Counted from the first letter of the stretch, positions 16,163 to 26,398 are shown. The stretch: DNA of 42,928 bases from Acidobacteriota bacterium (GCA_003224635.1 QHZK01000009.1:1-42928); one strand, 5' to 3'. Notes: a model not told the origin generated them from the letters alone. Made by a program: numbers and translations.

Positions 16163-18412
16163 CTATCCGCCTTGGAGGGTGACAGGAGGAATCACTCGCC
16201 CGCTGCGAGCGGAATCGGCTGACCGCAGATTGGTCCCGACTCTGGATTCAGGCGACGGCGCCTCGGCGACCGCGTCGAAAAATGGCTCTCTGAGAGCTTC
16301 CTCGATTCTGAAGGTGGCCTCAGCCACTTCGCAAATCTCCTCGAAGGGAATCGGCGCCGGTCGGCCGGACCGTATGGCCGAGGTGGTCAGCTCAAGCTCT
16401 TTCCGGTGACCCTTATCCTGCGGCGATTTCAAGGTCTGCCGTTTTGCGTTGCGGACAAGCTCGAGAACGCGGAAGTCCTCCAGCCGAGCAATCCCACCTT
16501 CGCAGAAGACTTCGAAAGACTCTTTCGGCACCGCCTTGTCCCCGTTGGCAAGGTAGAGCAGGTCCGCAATCGACCCGTCCTCGAAGACCAAAGTGGCAGC
16601 CAGGTTGTCGCGGTTGTATCGGGTCCCGTCAGGCAGCGCCGCCGCCCGCACGCCTTGGAGCGGGCGGCCGACCACAGACCGGGCCCAATCGACGAAGTGG
16701 CAGACTTCGCCCACGATCCTTCCGCCGACCGCCTGCTGTGCCCAGTGGTCGCGGGGTACGTACCCGGCGTTGACTCGGATATGCGCCAGCATCGGTTCTT
16801 GCCGTCCCGCGAAGAACTCCCTTATTCTCCCTGTCAGAGGCGCGAAGCGGCGATTAAAGCCGACCATCACAAAAGGGTTCTTACCTTCCGCGGCGCGCTT
16901 CGAGTAGGCCTCACGAATTGCGCTGAGCTCTTCCGGGGCCGAACAAAGCGGTTTCTCAACGAAGACCGGCTTGCCCTGACGAAGGGCTTCCAGCAAGTAC
17001 GGTGCGTGACTGTCGTGCCGTGTGAGGATAAAAACCGCGTCGACGTTCGGGTCAGACAGCAGGGCATGTGGTGTCAGCGCCCGGCTAAAGCCCACTGCTT
17101 TCCGAGCCGATTCGGCCCCTATGCCGGTGGCCGAGGCAATGGCTTCGAGCGTTACCCCATCCGTCTTCTGAAGGCTGGGAAAAATGACGCCACATGCAAA
17201 CGAGCCCGCTCCGATGGAGCCGATCCGCAGGGACGCAGTGGCACGAGGCTGGGGCGCGGCGACCGCCTGGGGGGCGGGAAGAGGAGAAGAGACCGAGGGG
17301 AACGGATAGCGGATTAGAACCGTGTACGCACGCCCGTCACGCAGATCTTGATAGGCTTGGGCCGCGTCCTCCACCGAGCATTCCCGTTCGAGCAACGGCG
17401 CCACATTGAGCGCCCTCGTCTGCATCAGATCGAGAACCGCCTCCATGTTTCTTCGTTCCGTCCATCGGACATAGCCAATGGGGTAGTCGATTCCCGTTTC
17501 CTCGTAAACCGGATCATAGCGACCCGGCCCATAAGAGCGCGAAAGGGTCACTGACAATTCTTTGGAGTACAGAGCGGCTCGAGGCACGTCCAATCCCACG
17601 TCGCCGACGACCACGACGCGACCGCGATCGCGGAGAAGCTGGGCGGCCATCTCGAGCGGCGCAGAAGAGCGGGTTGCCGCCGTGATTAGAGCCGCATCAG
17701 CGCCGTACCGGGAAAACTCCTTGACCCGCTCCGGTAACCGCGGATCGTCGGCGACAAAGGCCGCATGGGCCCCCAATTCAACGGCGCGGCGCACACGTTC
17801 TGGATCGAGGTCAATGGCGACGACGCGGCAACCCGCCGCTTTCGCCAATTGCACGGTGAGCGCACCCACCAATCCCGCGCCAACCACTACCACGGTTTCC
17901 CCGAAACTCACGTGACCCTGGCGCACCCCCTGCATCGCAATGGCACCGATAGTCGTGATCGCCGCATGTTCGAGGGGCACCGTGCGGGGAACGGGCACGA
18001 CAAGGTTTCGCGGAACAAAATTCACCTCGCAGTGATTCGCCCAGCCCGCACCACCGCAAGCCACCCGGTCGCCCGGGGAAAACTCCGTCGCTCCTGACCC
18101 GGTTTCAAGCACGACCCCTGAACAGCTATAGCCAAGAGGCTTCAACGCCTCCAGCTGCGAACGCACCTTCCGATAAGCAGCCCGAATGCCTTGGGCCTGA
18201 GCGTAATCAACGACTTGTCGGACCAGATCAGGACGCGCCATGGCCTTGCCGGCCAGGGAGCGCTCAGCGGTTTGAACGGTAGCCTTCTCGGTGCCCGAGC
18301 TGATCACCGAAAAATGCGTCCGGACGAGAACACCGCCGGGTTGCAGTTCCGGAGGCGGAACTTCGTGAACTGCAATCTCACCGGTGCTGACATTCGTCAG
18401 AATGGCTCGCAT
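16163..18412 (-). CDS. Bidomain oxidoreductase: Zn-type alcohol dehydrogenase fused to Gfo/Idh/MocA dehydrogenase
   Basis: 749 aa from ATG 18412; an in-frame GTG at 18454 would add 14 residues. Residues 1-370 form a medium-chain dehydrogenase with VISSGTEK, LGYSCSGVV, FSPGDRVACGG and the nucleotide loop VVGAGLVGAL (177-186). A Pro/Ala linker (about 372-394) leads to a second Rossmann domain starting IGSIGAGSFACGV (about 397-409). That domain has the Gfo/Idh hallmark EKP at 486-488 (VFVEKPL) and a C-terminal half with GEVCHFVDWAR. This fusion recurs in exopolysaccharide loci together with asnB-type and heparinase-like genes, but its substrate is not established to my knowledge. A two-step redox conversion of a sugar or polymer end is only an inference. 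Confidence 0.88.
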   Translation of the reverse strand: MRAILTNVSTGEIAVHEVPPPELQPGGVLVRTHFSVISSGTEKATVQTAERSLAGKAMARPDLVRQVVDYAQAQGIRAAYRKVRSQLEALKPLGYSCSGVVLETGSGATEFSPGDRVACGGAGWANHCEVNFVPRNLVVPVPRTVPLEHAAITTIGAIAMQGVRQGHVSFGETVVVVGAGLVGALTVQLAKAAGCRVVAIDLDPERVRRAVELGAHAAFVADDPRLPERVKEFSRYGADAALITAATRSSAPLEMAAQLLRDRGRVVVVGDVGLDVPRAALYSKELSVTLSRSYGPGRYDPVYEETGIDYPIGYVRWTERRNMEAVLDLMQTRALNVAPLLERECSVEDAAQAYQDLRDGRAYTVLIRYPFPSVSSPLPAPQAVAAPQPRATASLRIGSIGAGSFACGVIFPSLQKTDGVTLEAIASATGIGAESARKAVGFSRALTPHALLSDPNVDAVFILTRHDSHAPYLLEALRQGKPVFVEKPLCSAPEELSAIREAYSKRAAEGKNPFVMVGFNRRFAPLTGRIREFFAGRQEPMLAHIRVNAGYVPRDHWAQQAVGGRIVGEVCHFVDWARSVVGRPLQGVRAAALPDGTRYNRDNLAATLVFEDGSIADLLYLANGDKAVPKESFEVFCEGGIARLEDFRVLELVRNAKRQTLKSPQDKGHRKELELTTSAIRSGRPAPIPFEEICEVAEATFRIEEALREPFFDAVAEAPSPESRVGTNLRSADSARSGRVIPPVTLQGG

Positions 18413-18486
18413 AACTGGAGTCTCAAACGCTCCGGGGTTCGAGCGTTTTCGCACTTCTCTTCAAGGTGGCTTGCGGTTGGCCGGGG

Positions 18487-19710
18487 CTAGCCCGTGACCC
18501 GGCTCTGTTGACCGACAGCGACTGCAATTCCCGAATTGTCTGCGTGGAACTTTTCGCCCCTAAGCAGTGAAGCCAGTAATTGGCCTACCTGCCGCGTGCG
18601 GGAGTCCCAAGTCGAGTCTCGCACGGAATCTTGCCGAAGCCGGCGGTCCGCTGGGGAATCCCTGAGTAGCGCGTCCTCGACGGCAGTGATGAAATCATCC
18701 ACCGTGCGATAGATGCGTATTCCCGGCGTCTTGAGATATTCATAGACCGGGGAGATGACCACAGGTTTCCCCGAAGCCAGGTATTCGCGTACCTTGATGG
18801 CGCTACCATAGAAAGTGAAGGGGTGGTTTTGCTGCCAGGGCAGTACGCAAACGTCGAAATGACGCACGTACCGAGGTAATTCCGTGTACGGCTTGGGGCC
18901 GAGGAAATGAACATTGGGAGCCGATATCTGGAAATGGTTCGACCTGGTACCGACGAAGACCCACTGCCAAACCGGCCGACGCCTGGCGACCTCCGCGATC
19001 AGGGATACGTCCATAATGTAGTCCATCCATCCAAAGTAACCCAGGACCGGATGGGGAATGTGGGCAATCTCCGGAGCTGTGCTTTCGGCCTCGGCGGCGA
19101 AGTGGTCGAAGTCAACCGCCTGCTCCAGAAAGTAGCGGTGCTCGACCTCCGCCTCTTCGTAGAGTTTCCGTCCGGAGTAAAACACCACCGCGGCTTTGCG
19201 CTTCAGGCGCTGGTCCAGTTCACGAATCACCTGGCGCGAGAGCGAACTGTCCTCATTGGCGTCGTACTTATCGGATACCTGGCAGACCACAAGCTTCGCC
19301 CCCAGACGATCCACCACGTCCGCCGCAGAAGGGATTGCCGCCCAAACAATGGCCTTCTGCATGCGACAGATTGCCATCGCCAGGCGAATCTGCGCGGTCA
19401 GAAATACGCGGTTCAGGTAGCGAACGAAACGACCACGGTAGAAGGGAAGGACCAAGGGCGTGAGAACATAAACTCCTTCCGGAGCCTTGCGGAGCCAGCG
19501 GAGCTGGCTCCGCAGCTTGCGGCGAATCTTCAGGAAGAAATCTGCGTTGGATACCGACGGAAGTCCCATCGTAATCGAGTTGATAAATAAAACCCGATTT
19601 TGCTGGGCGAAGCGCTTCATGATGTGGTTCTTCGAGTGAGGGTGATGATACCACCAGTCTTCCCCTGCGAAGCATACGATCGATTCTCCGGAAATGCCCC
19701 AGTCTTGCAC
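18487..19710 (-). CDS. Glycosyltransferase, GT-B fold (GT4/GT1-like)
   Basis: 407 aa from GTG 19710, chosen because GGGAGG lies 9-12 nt upstream, within the last codons of the heparinase gene, which ends at 19715. A longer frame to 19983 only reads antisense-like, Cys/Arg-rich shadow sequence. The N-terminus has IVCFAGEDWWYHHPHSKNH. The C-terminal Rossmann half contains GYFGWMDYIMDVSLI, FVGTRS, VHFLGPKPYTELPRYV, FDVCVLPWQQN and the donor-site region KVREYLASGKPVVISPVYE. This is the pattern of cytoplasmic glycosyltransferases in polysaccharide loci. The 5-nt spacing to the heparinase gene implies coupling. Confidence 0.88.
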   Translation of the reverse strand: MQDWGISGESIVCFAGEDWWYHHPHSKNHIMKRFAQQNRVLFINSITMGLPSVSNADFFLKIRRKLRSQLRWLRKAPEGVYVLTPLVLPFYRGRFVRYLNRVFLTAQIRLAMAICRMQKAIVWAAIPSAADVVDRLGAKLVVCQVSDKYDANEDSSLSRQVIRELDQRLKRKAAVVFYSGRKLYEEAEVEHRYFLEQAVDFDHFAAEAESTAPEIAHIPHPVLGYFGWMDYIMDVSLIAEVARRRPVWQWVFVGTRSNHFQISAPNVHFLGPKPYTELPRYVRHFDVCVLPWQQNHPFTFYGSAIKVREYLASGKPVVISPVYEYLKTPGIRIYRTVDDFITAVEDALLRDSPADRRLRQDSVRDSTWDSRTRQVGQLLASLLRGEKFHADNSGIAVAVGQQSRVTG

Positions 19711-19714
19711 TAAT

Positions 19715-21697
19715 CTAGTCCTCCCATCGCACGATAGAACGGAGCACGAAAGGCAGAGTCCCACCCATCCGCACGCATATTCTCTCTGCCGGTATGAGCA
19801 CCCCGTATACTCGGGAGATGTTGGCCGGCACGGTTTCCACCGCCAGCCCTTCTTGGCCCTCGAACCGCACTTCCACGGTCTTGATCCCTTGCAGCCGGCA
19901 GTGAACCGATCCCTTCGAACACCCGATGTCGACGACCTTCCAACTCGGGTCGAGGTGATAATGGGCCTCAATCGTGCATCCACCGGAACCCGCGAAGTCG
20001 TCCTCGATCGTTAGGTACCTGTCGTCATTCCAAAGCAGGGTTCGTGAATGAGTCATGCCCATTCGCTGGTAACCGAAGTGAGGCGCGCGGAGCCGCCAGT
20101 TGCCGTTGCTCGTCTCCCATTCCAGGGGGCCCACCCGGGCGTCGTTGCCACACGAGAAAGCACCTCCTTTCCCCATCGGGATTGTATTTTGCTCCTGGTC
20201 CTTGACCACCACCGTATTGTGCGCCTTGGTGGAGCGGAATTCGTTTCGAAGGTCCACGTCCCGTGTATAGCAGCCTGTCCCTGATTCACAAAACAGCTCT
20301 TTGCCTTCAACCCGCAACACCACGCTCAACTTGTCGTTATGGGTGTGGCTTCCTTTACCGTGAATTCCATTGGGCATGGCAAAGAACAGCGCTTCAACAT
20401 CGCCCCTGCGCGCCGCCGCGATCCCGGCTTGCGGGAAGACCGTAATGCCGGCCGGTCGCGGCGTAGGGGAAGTCATTTGCGTCGTTTCACGCAGGCCGTA
20501 CCAGAGAGCATCATCGTGGCGTCCCGACCATGGCTCGGCAAATAGTGCGCGTCCGATTCCCAGCAGTCCCCCGATCACAAGAGAGTGGCGACAGCGCGCC
20601 GGCATCGACATTTGCTCGATGTCGTCCATGAGCAGCTCAACTCTTCCATCGTCGCAGTCGCCGACGTGGGGAAGCCTTCCCGTTTCGTCTGAAAGCGCAG
20701 AAATCAGTTCGTACATGCGACGCAAGCGGTCGGTGAACATCGGACCAGGAGTAACACCTTCCGCGCGCATGACGAGCATCGCGGTGGTAAAGAGCTGGGT
20801 AACCAGAACGTGGTATCCCAGAGACGCTTCGTAGTCCCCGCCGTCTTCATAGACCTGATGAAGAATCTCCTGCTCTACGCGGATGCGGTAAAGGTTCCGC
20901 CTCGTTTCCGCCTCCTTCCCGTCGAGAAAGGCTGAAAGGCAGTAGAGCCCGACAATATCACTCACGTAATGGTTGCTGCGACTGATATGAGAAAACTCCA
21001 GGTAGCCCTCGATATATAGCAGGTGTTGCCACAGAGCCAGGGTTACCCTCTCCAGCCAGCCGCGTTCCTCGGCGCGCAAAGGCCAAAGCAGGTTGAGCAG
21101 GAAGAGGATGCTCATGGCCCGGAGGGCGGCTTCCATTGCACAAGTCCAATTCACACCCTGCCCGACGGGGTTGCACTCCAGCCAGTCGGTCGTGAGTCGC
21201 TTGGCCGCTTCCCGAAAACGTTCGTCGCTCGTCAAGCAGTATGCTTTGCCCAGCACCGGCAAGAACTGGAGGCGCGAAAGTTCCCAAACGGCTTTTACGT
21301 CAGAGCCGTCATGACGTACAAGCGCGAGTTCATCGCTGGGCGAAAGCTCCCACGCTTTCCCCGTAACAAAGTCGACGTGCCACGGAGGCGGGAACCCGAG
21401 GGTAAGATTCTCATAGCTCAGCAACGGGAAACGCCCTTGACAGACTTGATTGGCTGTCTGAACAAGCGCAGCGCGTCCCTCGTCGCTGCAGGCGGAAAGG
21501 TTCGGCTGGTAATATCCGATATGGCGAGCCCGGACGGGACACCCGGCTTCGGCAGCCAGCTTAGCGAACCCTCGCCTCCGCCGGTGTTTCTCAACACGCC
21601 AGACAGCTTCTTTGGCCAACACAAGAGGCGATTCGCTGCTGACGATGCGCAGGAGAGTACCCCACGTGCGCGCTCGCCGATTAAAAATCATAGGCAC
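19715..21697 (-). CDS. Heparinase II/III-like protein (alginate/heparin lyase fold)
   Basis: 660 aa. The alpha-toroid half contains LLSYENLTLGFPP, WHVDFVTGKAWE, WELSRLQFLPVLGKAY, NWTCAMEAALRA and SRSNHYVSDIVGLY. The C-terminal beta-sandwich half has GSHTHNDKLSVVLRVEGKEL, the conserved His/Asn-containing heparinase II/III core, and FCESGTGCYTRD. Family members cleave uronic-acid polysaccharides by beta-elimination, usually in the periplasm, but this one has no clear signal peptide. Cluster-encoded homologues are often annotated in EPS loci beside asnB-type and bidomain oxidoreductase genes, as here. Whether it is an active lyase or modifies nascent polymer is unknown. Confidence 0.88.
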   Translation of the reverse strand: MPMIFNRRARTWGTLLRIVSSESPLVLAKEAVWRVEKHRRRRGFAKLAAEAGCPVRARHIGYYQPNLSACSDEGRAALVQTANQVCQGRFPLLSYENLTLGFPPPWHVDFVTGKAWELSPSDELALVRHDGSDVKAVWELSRLQFLPVLGKAYCLTSDERFREAAKRLTTDWLECNPVGQGVNWTCAMEAALRAMSILFLLNLLWPLRAEERGWLERVTLALWQHLLYIEGYLEFSHISRSNHYVSDIVGLYCLSAFLDGKEAETRRNLYRIRVEQEILHQVYEDGGDYEASLGYHVLVTQLFTTAMLVMRAEGVTPGPMFTDRLRRMYELISALSDETGRLPHVGDCDDGRVELLMDDIEQMSMPARCRHSLVIGGLLGIGRALFAEPWSGRHDDALWYGLRETTQMTSPTPRPAGITVFPQAGIAAARRGDVEALFFAMPNGIHGKGSHTHNDKLSVVLRVEGKELFCESGTGCYTRDVDLRNEFRSTKAHNTVVVKDQEQNTIPMGKGGAFSCGNDARVGPLEWETSNGNWRLRAPHFGYQRMGMTHSRTLLWNDDRYLTIEDDFAGSGGCTIEAHYHLDPSWKVVDIGCSKGSVHCRLQGIKTVEVRFEGQEGLAVETVPANISRVYGVLIPAERICVRMGGTLPFVLRSIVRWED

Positions 21698-21793
21698 GTC
21701 ACTTGTGACCGATCAATCCCCCTACCGGCCCAGAACCGACCGTTGCGATCTCCCGGCCGAGGGATGCCAGTCCGGTCGAAGGGCTTCCTCCCC

Positions 21794-23236
21794 TTACGTC
21801 GGCGAAATCACCGTCGCTTGCTTCCGCTGGGTATTGACAATCCACAGCACCAAGAACAGCATGACCGAGTAGCAAATTGTTGAGGCGACGGAAGCCCCCT
21901 TTATGCCGTAGTGAGGAATCGCCCAAAAATTGAGGCTGATCTTAAGAACGCATACTGCCAGCCACGCAAACACCAAACTCAGCGGGAAGCCAATGCTGGC
22001 CAGAAACTGGGCCACGATAGTCTCCAGCGCGAGACAAAAAACGCCTGGAAGCAAGAGAAGAAAGGGTATCACTGAGGGGAGGTAGGCTTTTCCAAAGGCT
22101 ATTCTAATTGCAGGGTGAGCGACTAAGGCGCAGACAGCAATCAGTGGAAGCAGGATCACCGTAGCACCCCACGTCACCTTGCCCGCAACCGTCCATTGCC
22201 GGCTGGGATCGCCCATGGCGGTGAGCTTCGGAAACAGAATTAGGGCTATGGAAGTGGGCAGGAGAAGAATGTAGTCCGCCATATTTGCTGCGATCGCGTA
22301 ATATCCGGTCTCCGTCGAACCCAGCATATGCTTCACCATCAAGAGGTCGACGCGTAAGACGAGGAATCCGAAAAAGCACGCCAGGTATGCGCGCACGCCC
22401 ATGCCGATCCCGCGGTTAAACAGCGCCCGCGAAGGGAGCAGCGCGCCTCCCGCGAGCCTTCGCAGACGAGTAACAGACACCATCAAGCTGCACATCAACG
22501 CGCCCAAGACCACCGCAAGGAACGACGCCGGCGCGGTTCTCCCGAAAGCGATTAGAATGCAGATCGAGCCCAGAGCCAACACCTTGTTAGCAAGCTCAAT
22601 AGTGTTGTAAGCGCGGACCTCATGGATGGCCACCATCAGAGTCTGGCTCAGCAGGTACGCCAGCCCGAACGGGACCCAGCACAGGGCCAACGCCAGCAGG
22701 ATCCCGTGAACAGGCATCAGCCCAGGCCGCAGCATGTCAAGGCAGGCCGCCGCTGCGGAAAAGACGCCTCCAACGATAAAACTCAAGAGGAGCGAGTTCG
22801 CCAGCAGCCCCGCCAAAACTCGACGGTCTTTACCGACACAGTAGGTGTTCGAGGTGTGTAAGCCGAGATTCCCGAATTGCACGCCTATGCCGCCAATCGC
22901 GAAGGCCACCGCGTACTCCCCGCGGCCCGCAGGTCCCAAGGCCCTGGCGAGCGCGACGCTGGTCACAAATGACAAAGTCCCCAAGACAATTTGCGTGATG
23001 TACGTGCCCGCGACCTTGAGGCAGAAATCAGCATTGATGCCCAGAGTTGCGAGCTTCGAAGCGAGAGAGCCCCGCGTTGAGCCGAGCCAATTCCTCGCTG
23101 GTATATCCCGTACTGTTACGCGAGATTCACTCACTAGTGTCGGTATCCACAGCTGGCGTCCAAGCCGTGCTTGCCTTCTTGACTCGGGCCTTCCGGCTGG
23201 ACCACCCGGCACGAGTGCAACGGCGAAAATACGCAA
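21794..23236 (-). CDS. Wzx-type oligosaccharide flippase (MATE/MOP superfamily)
   Basis: Up to 480 aa with about 12 to 14 hydrophobic helices. Conserved-looking similarity starts near INADFCLKVAGTYITQIVLG, followed by SVALARALGPAGRGEYAVAF and FGNLGLHTSNTYCVGKD, the classic flippase N-terminus. The first 35 or so residues (Gly/Arg-rich) are probably not translated; GTG 23134 is a better start than 23236, though its ribosome-binding site is weak. A central loop contains VLRVDLLMVKHMLGSTETGYY. Such proteins move undecaprenyl-PP-linked repeat units across the inner membrane. Downstream spacing to the heparinase gene is 96 nt. Confidence 0.88.
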   Translation of the reverse strand: MRIFAVALVPGGPAGRPESRRQARLGRQLWIPTLVSESRVTVRDIPARNWLGSTRGSLASKLATLGINADFCLKVAGTYITQIVLGTLSFVTSVALARALGPAGRGEYAVAFAIGGIGVQFGNLGLHTSNTYCVGKDRRVLAGLLANSLLLSFIVGGVFSAAAACLDMLRPGLMPVHGILLALALCWVPFGLAYLLSQTLMVAIHEVRAYNTIELANKVLALGSICILIAFGRTAPASFLAVVLGALMCSLMVSVTRLRRLAGGALLPSRALFNRGIGMGVRAYLACFFGFLVLRVDLLMVKHMLGSTETGYYAIAANMADYILLLPTSIALILFPKLTAMGDPSRQWTVAGKVTWGATVILLPLIAVCALVAHPAIRIAFGKAYLPSVIPFLLLLPGVFCLALETIVAQFLASIGFPLSLVFAWLAVCVLKISLNFWAIPHYGIKGASVASTICYSVMLFLVLWIVNTQRKQATVISPT

Positions 23237-23445
23237 CGGAGTTCAGGTCCGGTCTCCCTGCAATCGGTCTGCTGTCTGGTCTCGAGGCTCGTAACGAAAC
23301 GGAAGGGCAGGGCGTTAGCCGCTGAAGCCAGTTCTGCGTTTATGCTAGACGTCCGTGCCACGGCGTTCAGGCGCTGAAGTCCCACCCAGAACAGCACGGC
23401 TGACGACGGGGCCAAATCCCCGTCTTTCCGCCAATCTGTCACTCA

Positions 23446-23474
23446 ATTGTACGAGGTTCAATAAGACGCTCTAA
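23446..23474 (-). promoter_or_regulatory. Possible sigma-70-like promoter ahead of wzx
   Basis: On the minus strand TTAGAG, 17 nt, TACAAT. The -35 hexamer straddles the junction of the 10-bp tandem duplication at 23462-23481. It lies in the gap between the glycoside hydrolase and flippase genes. The -35 match is poor, so confidence is low. Confidence 0.3.
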
Positions 23475-23481
23475 GACGCTC
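23462..23481. repeat. Perfect 10-bp tandem duplication (TAAGACGCTC x2)
   Basis: Two identical adjacent copies in the intergenic region upstream of the flippase gene, of the same length as the duplications at 7045 and 39141. Confidence 0.9.
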
Positions 23482-23524
23482 CGGTTAGTAACCAAAGTTG
23501 CGCGCGATCCAAGCCGGACACTTT

Positions 23525-26052
23525 TCACTGGCAAGGCCTCAACTGCGGGTCCCCAACCTCGAATTCAGAAACGTCCGGCCTGCTGTTACTGCCAGTGATC
23601 CCCAGTTGAACGTGGCTGGCATTCCTGGTGAAAAACATAAGTTCTACCTCCAGAGGCTGCGAATCGCCTTGCGCGAATAGCGGCAACTTGTTAAGCGCCT
23701 GGTGAGAGTCGGAATCTACCGCGACCAAGAAGATCCCGCCGCGCAGAACTCGAGCGTCCACGCGAAAAAGGTAGCAGCTATTCGGCGCGATAGAAATTGG
23801 GGCGCTTGGGCCAAACTCCCAAGAGTCATCGGCCTGGTGACAACATGAAGGGTTCGGCCGCGCGTGTCATACACGGCATCATGACCCCTTGTCCAAGTCT
23901 CGAGGGGTGGCAGCGGCTGCCATGGGGGCGGCTGTTCTTTCTGAAGAAGCGTAAAGGAAGGAGGGATGACGGCGCTTGACAAGAAGTAAATGGGAGCGCC
24001 GGACACTTGCACGTCGCTTGGGTTTCGGGAGATGGGATTTCCGTAGAAATCCAGAAACTGGGCGTTCTTAAGGCCGTCCAATCGGACTCTAGCCTGCGTC
24101 AGCGGCGTCCATATCGCACCTACTATGCCCTTGTCTGACTGCGCCGCAACGAGGTAGACGTCGTCTTTGCCAAAGCTCAACAGACTGCTGATCCACTGAG
24201 CACCAGAGAAAAGCGAGGCCATGTTGGCGTAGGCAGACAGTGTGTCGAGATCAAGCTGGAGTCTCTGCTGCTGCCAGACGAAAGACGGAGCATGGAGAAA
24301 GTAGTGGGTATGCATCGCGTACGCAAGCAAATTGACGCGGACGTCGTACTCTGCCCGAGTGTGCTCATCGAGGTCGGGCGCGACAACATTCGCTTGCCCT
24401 ACGCTCCCGATGACGTAGTTCGCCTCCGTAGCCCAGATGGGTTTCGTCGCGCCGCCGTTGCTGCGCACGACGTGGTTTTCCAGAACCTGGACCTCCTCTC
24501 GGAAATTGGAGCGACCATACTTGAGTTCGGGTGGGTATGACTCCCGGTACGGATGCAAGGAAACAGCATCGATATCTCGTAGCAATCCCTTGTCAAAGAG
24601 GCGCTGATCGTACGCCAGCCAAAGCGGCGTGCCGGTGGAACAGCAGACCGTTACGGCGTTGCGAGCCGCGCGATGAGTGGCCTCCAGCGCATTCCGTAAC
24701 CATCCCACGTCAGCGTCGGTAACCTCAGTTTCAGCGCCCCTCTTGATGGCATAGCTCAACGCCCCGGCATACTTGACGTCGACTTCGTTGTGCACGTCCC
24801 AATACTCGATCTTGTCGCTGTAGCGGCGCACCGCCGCGTCCACGAACTTGCAGAACGCCGCGGACAAGGCGGTACAGTTGGAAGGCGAGCAAAGCGGCAC
24901 CACAAAGCTCGCCGCCGGAAGCCCAGTCCCTGGTGTGCCCGCCCAAGCTGGCGCCAGGTCCCCGAGGACTCCAAGAATCCGCATATGCTGTCGGCTGTAA
25001 ATGTCCATCAACTCATCCGTCCGGGAGAAATCATACCTTCCTCGTTGACGCTCCACGATATCCCAACGCAGAAAAACTCTTCCCCATTTTGCGCCCCAGA
25101 GGCTTGCAAACTCGTCCCCGAGGACGGGATAACCGGCGCCCGAGATATGCACGCCAAAGACGGGATCCGAGAAACGAGAGAGGTCGACTTCCGGGACGAT
25201 GGCAATTCGAAAGCTGGTCGAAAAGACGGTACTCCCCCCTATGTCTTCCCGCACCTCGACCATCGCCGGCCCGCGCACACTCGGCGCCTGCCAGGTGAAT
25301 TTCCCAGAAGCCAATGCGGAGCCAGAGGGCGACAGCGGGACTGTGACGCGGCTAGATATCGCCGATGCCCCGGACTCGGGAGTCACGGTGATGAAAAGGT
25401 TGGCCGCGTTAGCGCTGCCGCCATAGTTGGCACTGGCAGCTACTGCCTCGCCCGGTCGAAAGATGTGGAAAAACAACTCCCGCGAGTCCGGTGTCAGATT
25501 AACATAGCCTGTTCCAGGTGGCAGCAGATAACTCCTGGAAGGCGGCCGAGCCTCGGGATGGAACTCAGAGTTCACCAGGTACACCCTATCGTCCGCGAAT
25601 TCATCGTCCGTCCGGATCGTCAGAGCATGTCCCTGTCCCAGGGGAACGGCGAACTTCACCGGGGGTGTGCCATCGTCCAAGCCGGAACTAAATACCTCGG
25701 AGTCATCCACGAGGATTCGCACCCGAACTCGGTTTGGGCCATGCTTTGAGTGGGTGACAGAAGGATCTGCCGCGGAGTAAGCGATAATCCCGGTAAAGGT
25801 TTGCTGGCCGGAGGGAATCGCGTAGGATACTGAGGTCTCCGTTGGGACCACCACCGCGTCGCCGGTCAGAACGGAGCTCACCCGGAAGCCCCTAATCACG
25901 GGGCCGGGCTGCTGCTGACCAGGGTTTCTCATGACGAATCCTGAAGGCCGCAGTGTTCCCAAAGCTGTGACCTGAAACCCGTGAGCGTGCGCCGCGAGCC
26001 AAATCCCCGAGGTGACTGCCAAGGTGCAAACGCGAAGTAGAGAGCGTGTCAT
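23525..26052 (-). CDS. Secreted glycoside hydrolase (clan GH-A-like, GH39/GH5 style) with a 1-nt frameshift near the C-terminus
   Basis: The start is ATG 26052, with AGGAGG directly upstream and a signal peptide MTRSLLRVCTLAVTSG...AHA. Residues of about 25-170 form beta-sandwich domains. The TIM barrel follows, with the acid/base Glu in YWDVHNEVDV (about Glu423) and a probable nucleophile in KPIWATEANY (about Glu543). The uninterrupted frame stops at 23716 with a non-conserved Arg/Phe-rich end. In the -1 frame the sequence continues convincingly as QADDSWEFGPSAPISIAP, CYLFRVDARVLRGGIFLVAV and onward to TGA 23525. This jelly-roll-like module joins if one C were added at about 23836 (GTC ACC C|AG). 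The restored protein would be 842 aa. It probably trims or degrades polymer in the periplasm or outside the cell. The break may be a true mutation or a sequencing error. Confidence 0.8.
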
Positions 26053-26398
26053 AAGCCTCCTGACCGTGGCGTTCGGCTCTGCGCAGGAGTAGTCGATTCG
26101 ACCGAGTTCGGGGCAACTGCCATTCTCCGGTCGACTCGACTGCGTGAGAGCCGACGCCAAGCCACGTGTCTAACCGACGCCGGTCGTGAGGTCTCGGGTG
26201 GCTGGTCTGATGCCAACAGGGGAAGGTCGCCCATTATGAGAACGGTGTCCCTAGAGCGTCATGAGCTAGCAAACGTAGGATGATTTCGCAATGCGTGCAA
26301 CCGAACTTGGCCGTATTTCTCGTTTTCCTGACACCGACACGAACGTGAGGACGCGATCCTGGCCCGTCAGATTCCTGGAACGCAGACAGTCTATGGTT
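26053..26398. other. Intergenic gap between methyltransferase and glycoside hydrolase genes
   Basis: About 346 bp. It holds the leader of the hydrolase gene. No family fragment was recognised in any frame, and no strong hairpin or promoter could be fixed by eye. Confidence 0.4.

Noticed and set aside
15688..16182. 164-codon plus-strand frame across the asnB start
   Set aside because: Antisense to asnB and to the wecB fragment; composition not protein-like.
19711..19983. N-terminal extension of the glycosyltransferase
   Set aside because: It overlaps the heparinase-like gene, is Arg/Cys-rich, and a good ribosome-binding site places the start at GTG 19710.
21023..21883. 286-codon plus-strand frame
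   Set aside because: Antisense shadow of the heparinase-like and flippase genes.
23134..23442. 102-codon minus-strand frame ahead of the flippase gene
   Set aside because: Overlaps the flippase 5' region in another frame, no domain, no start signal.
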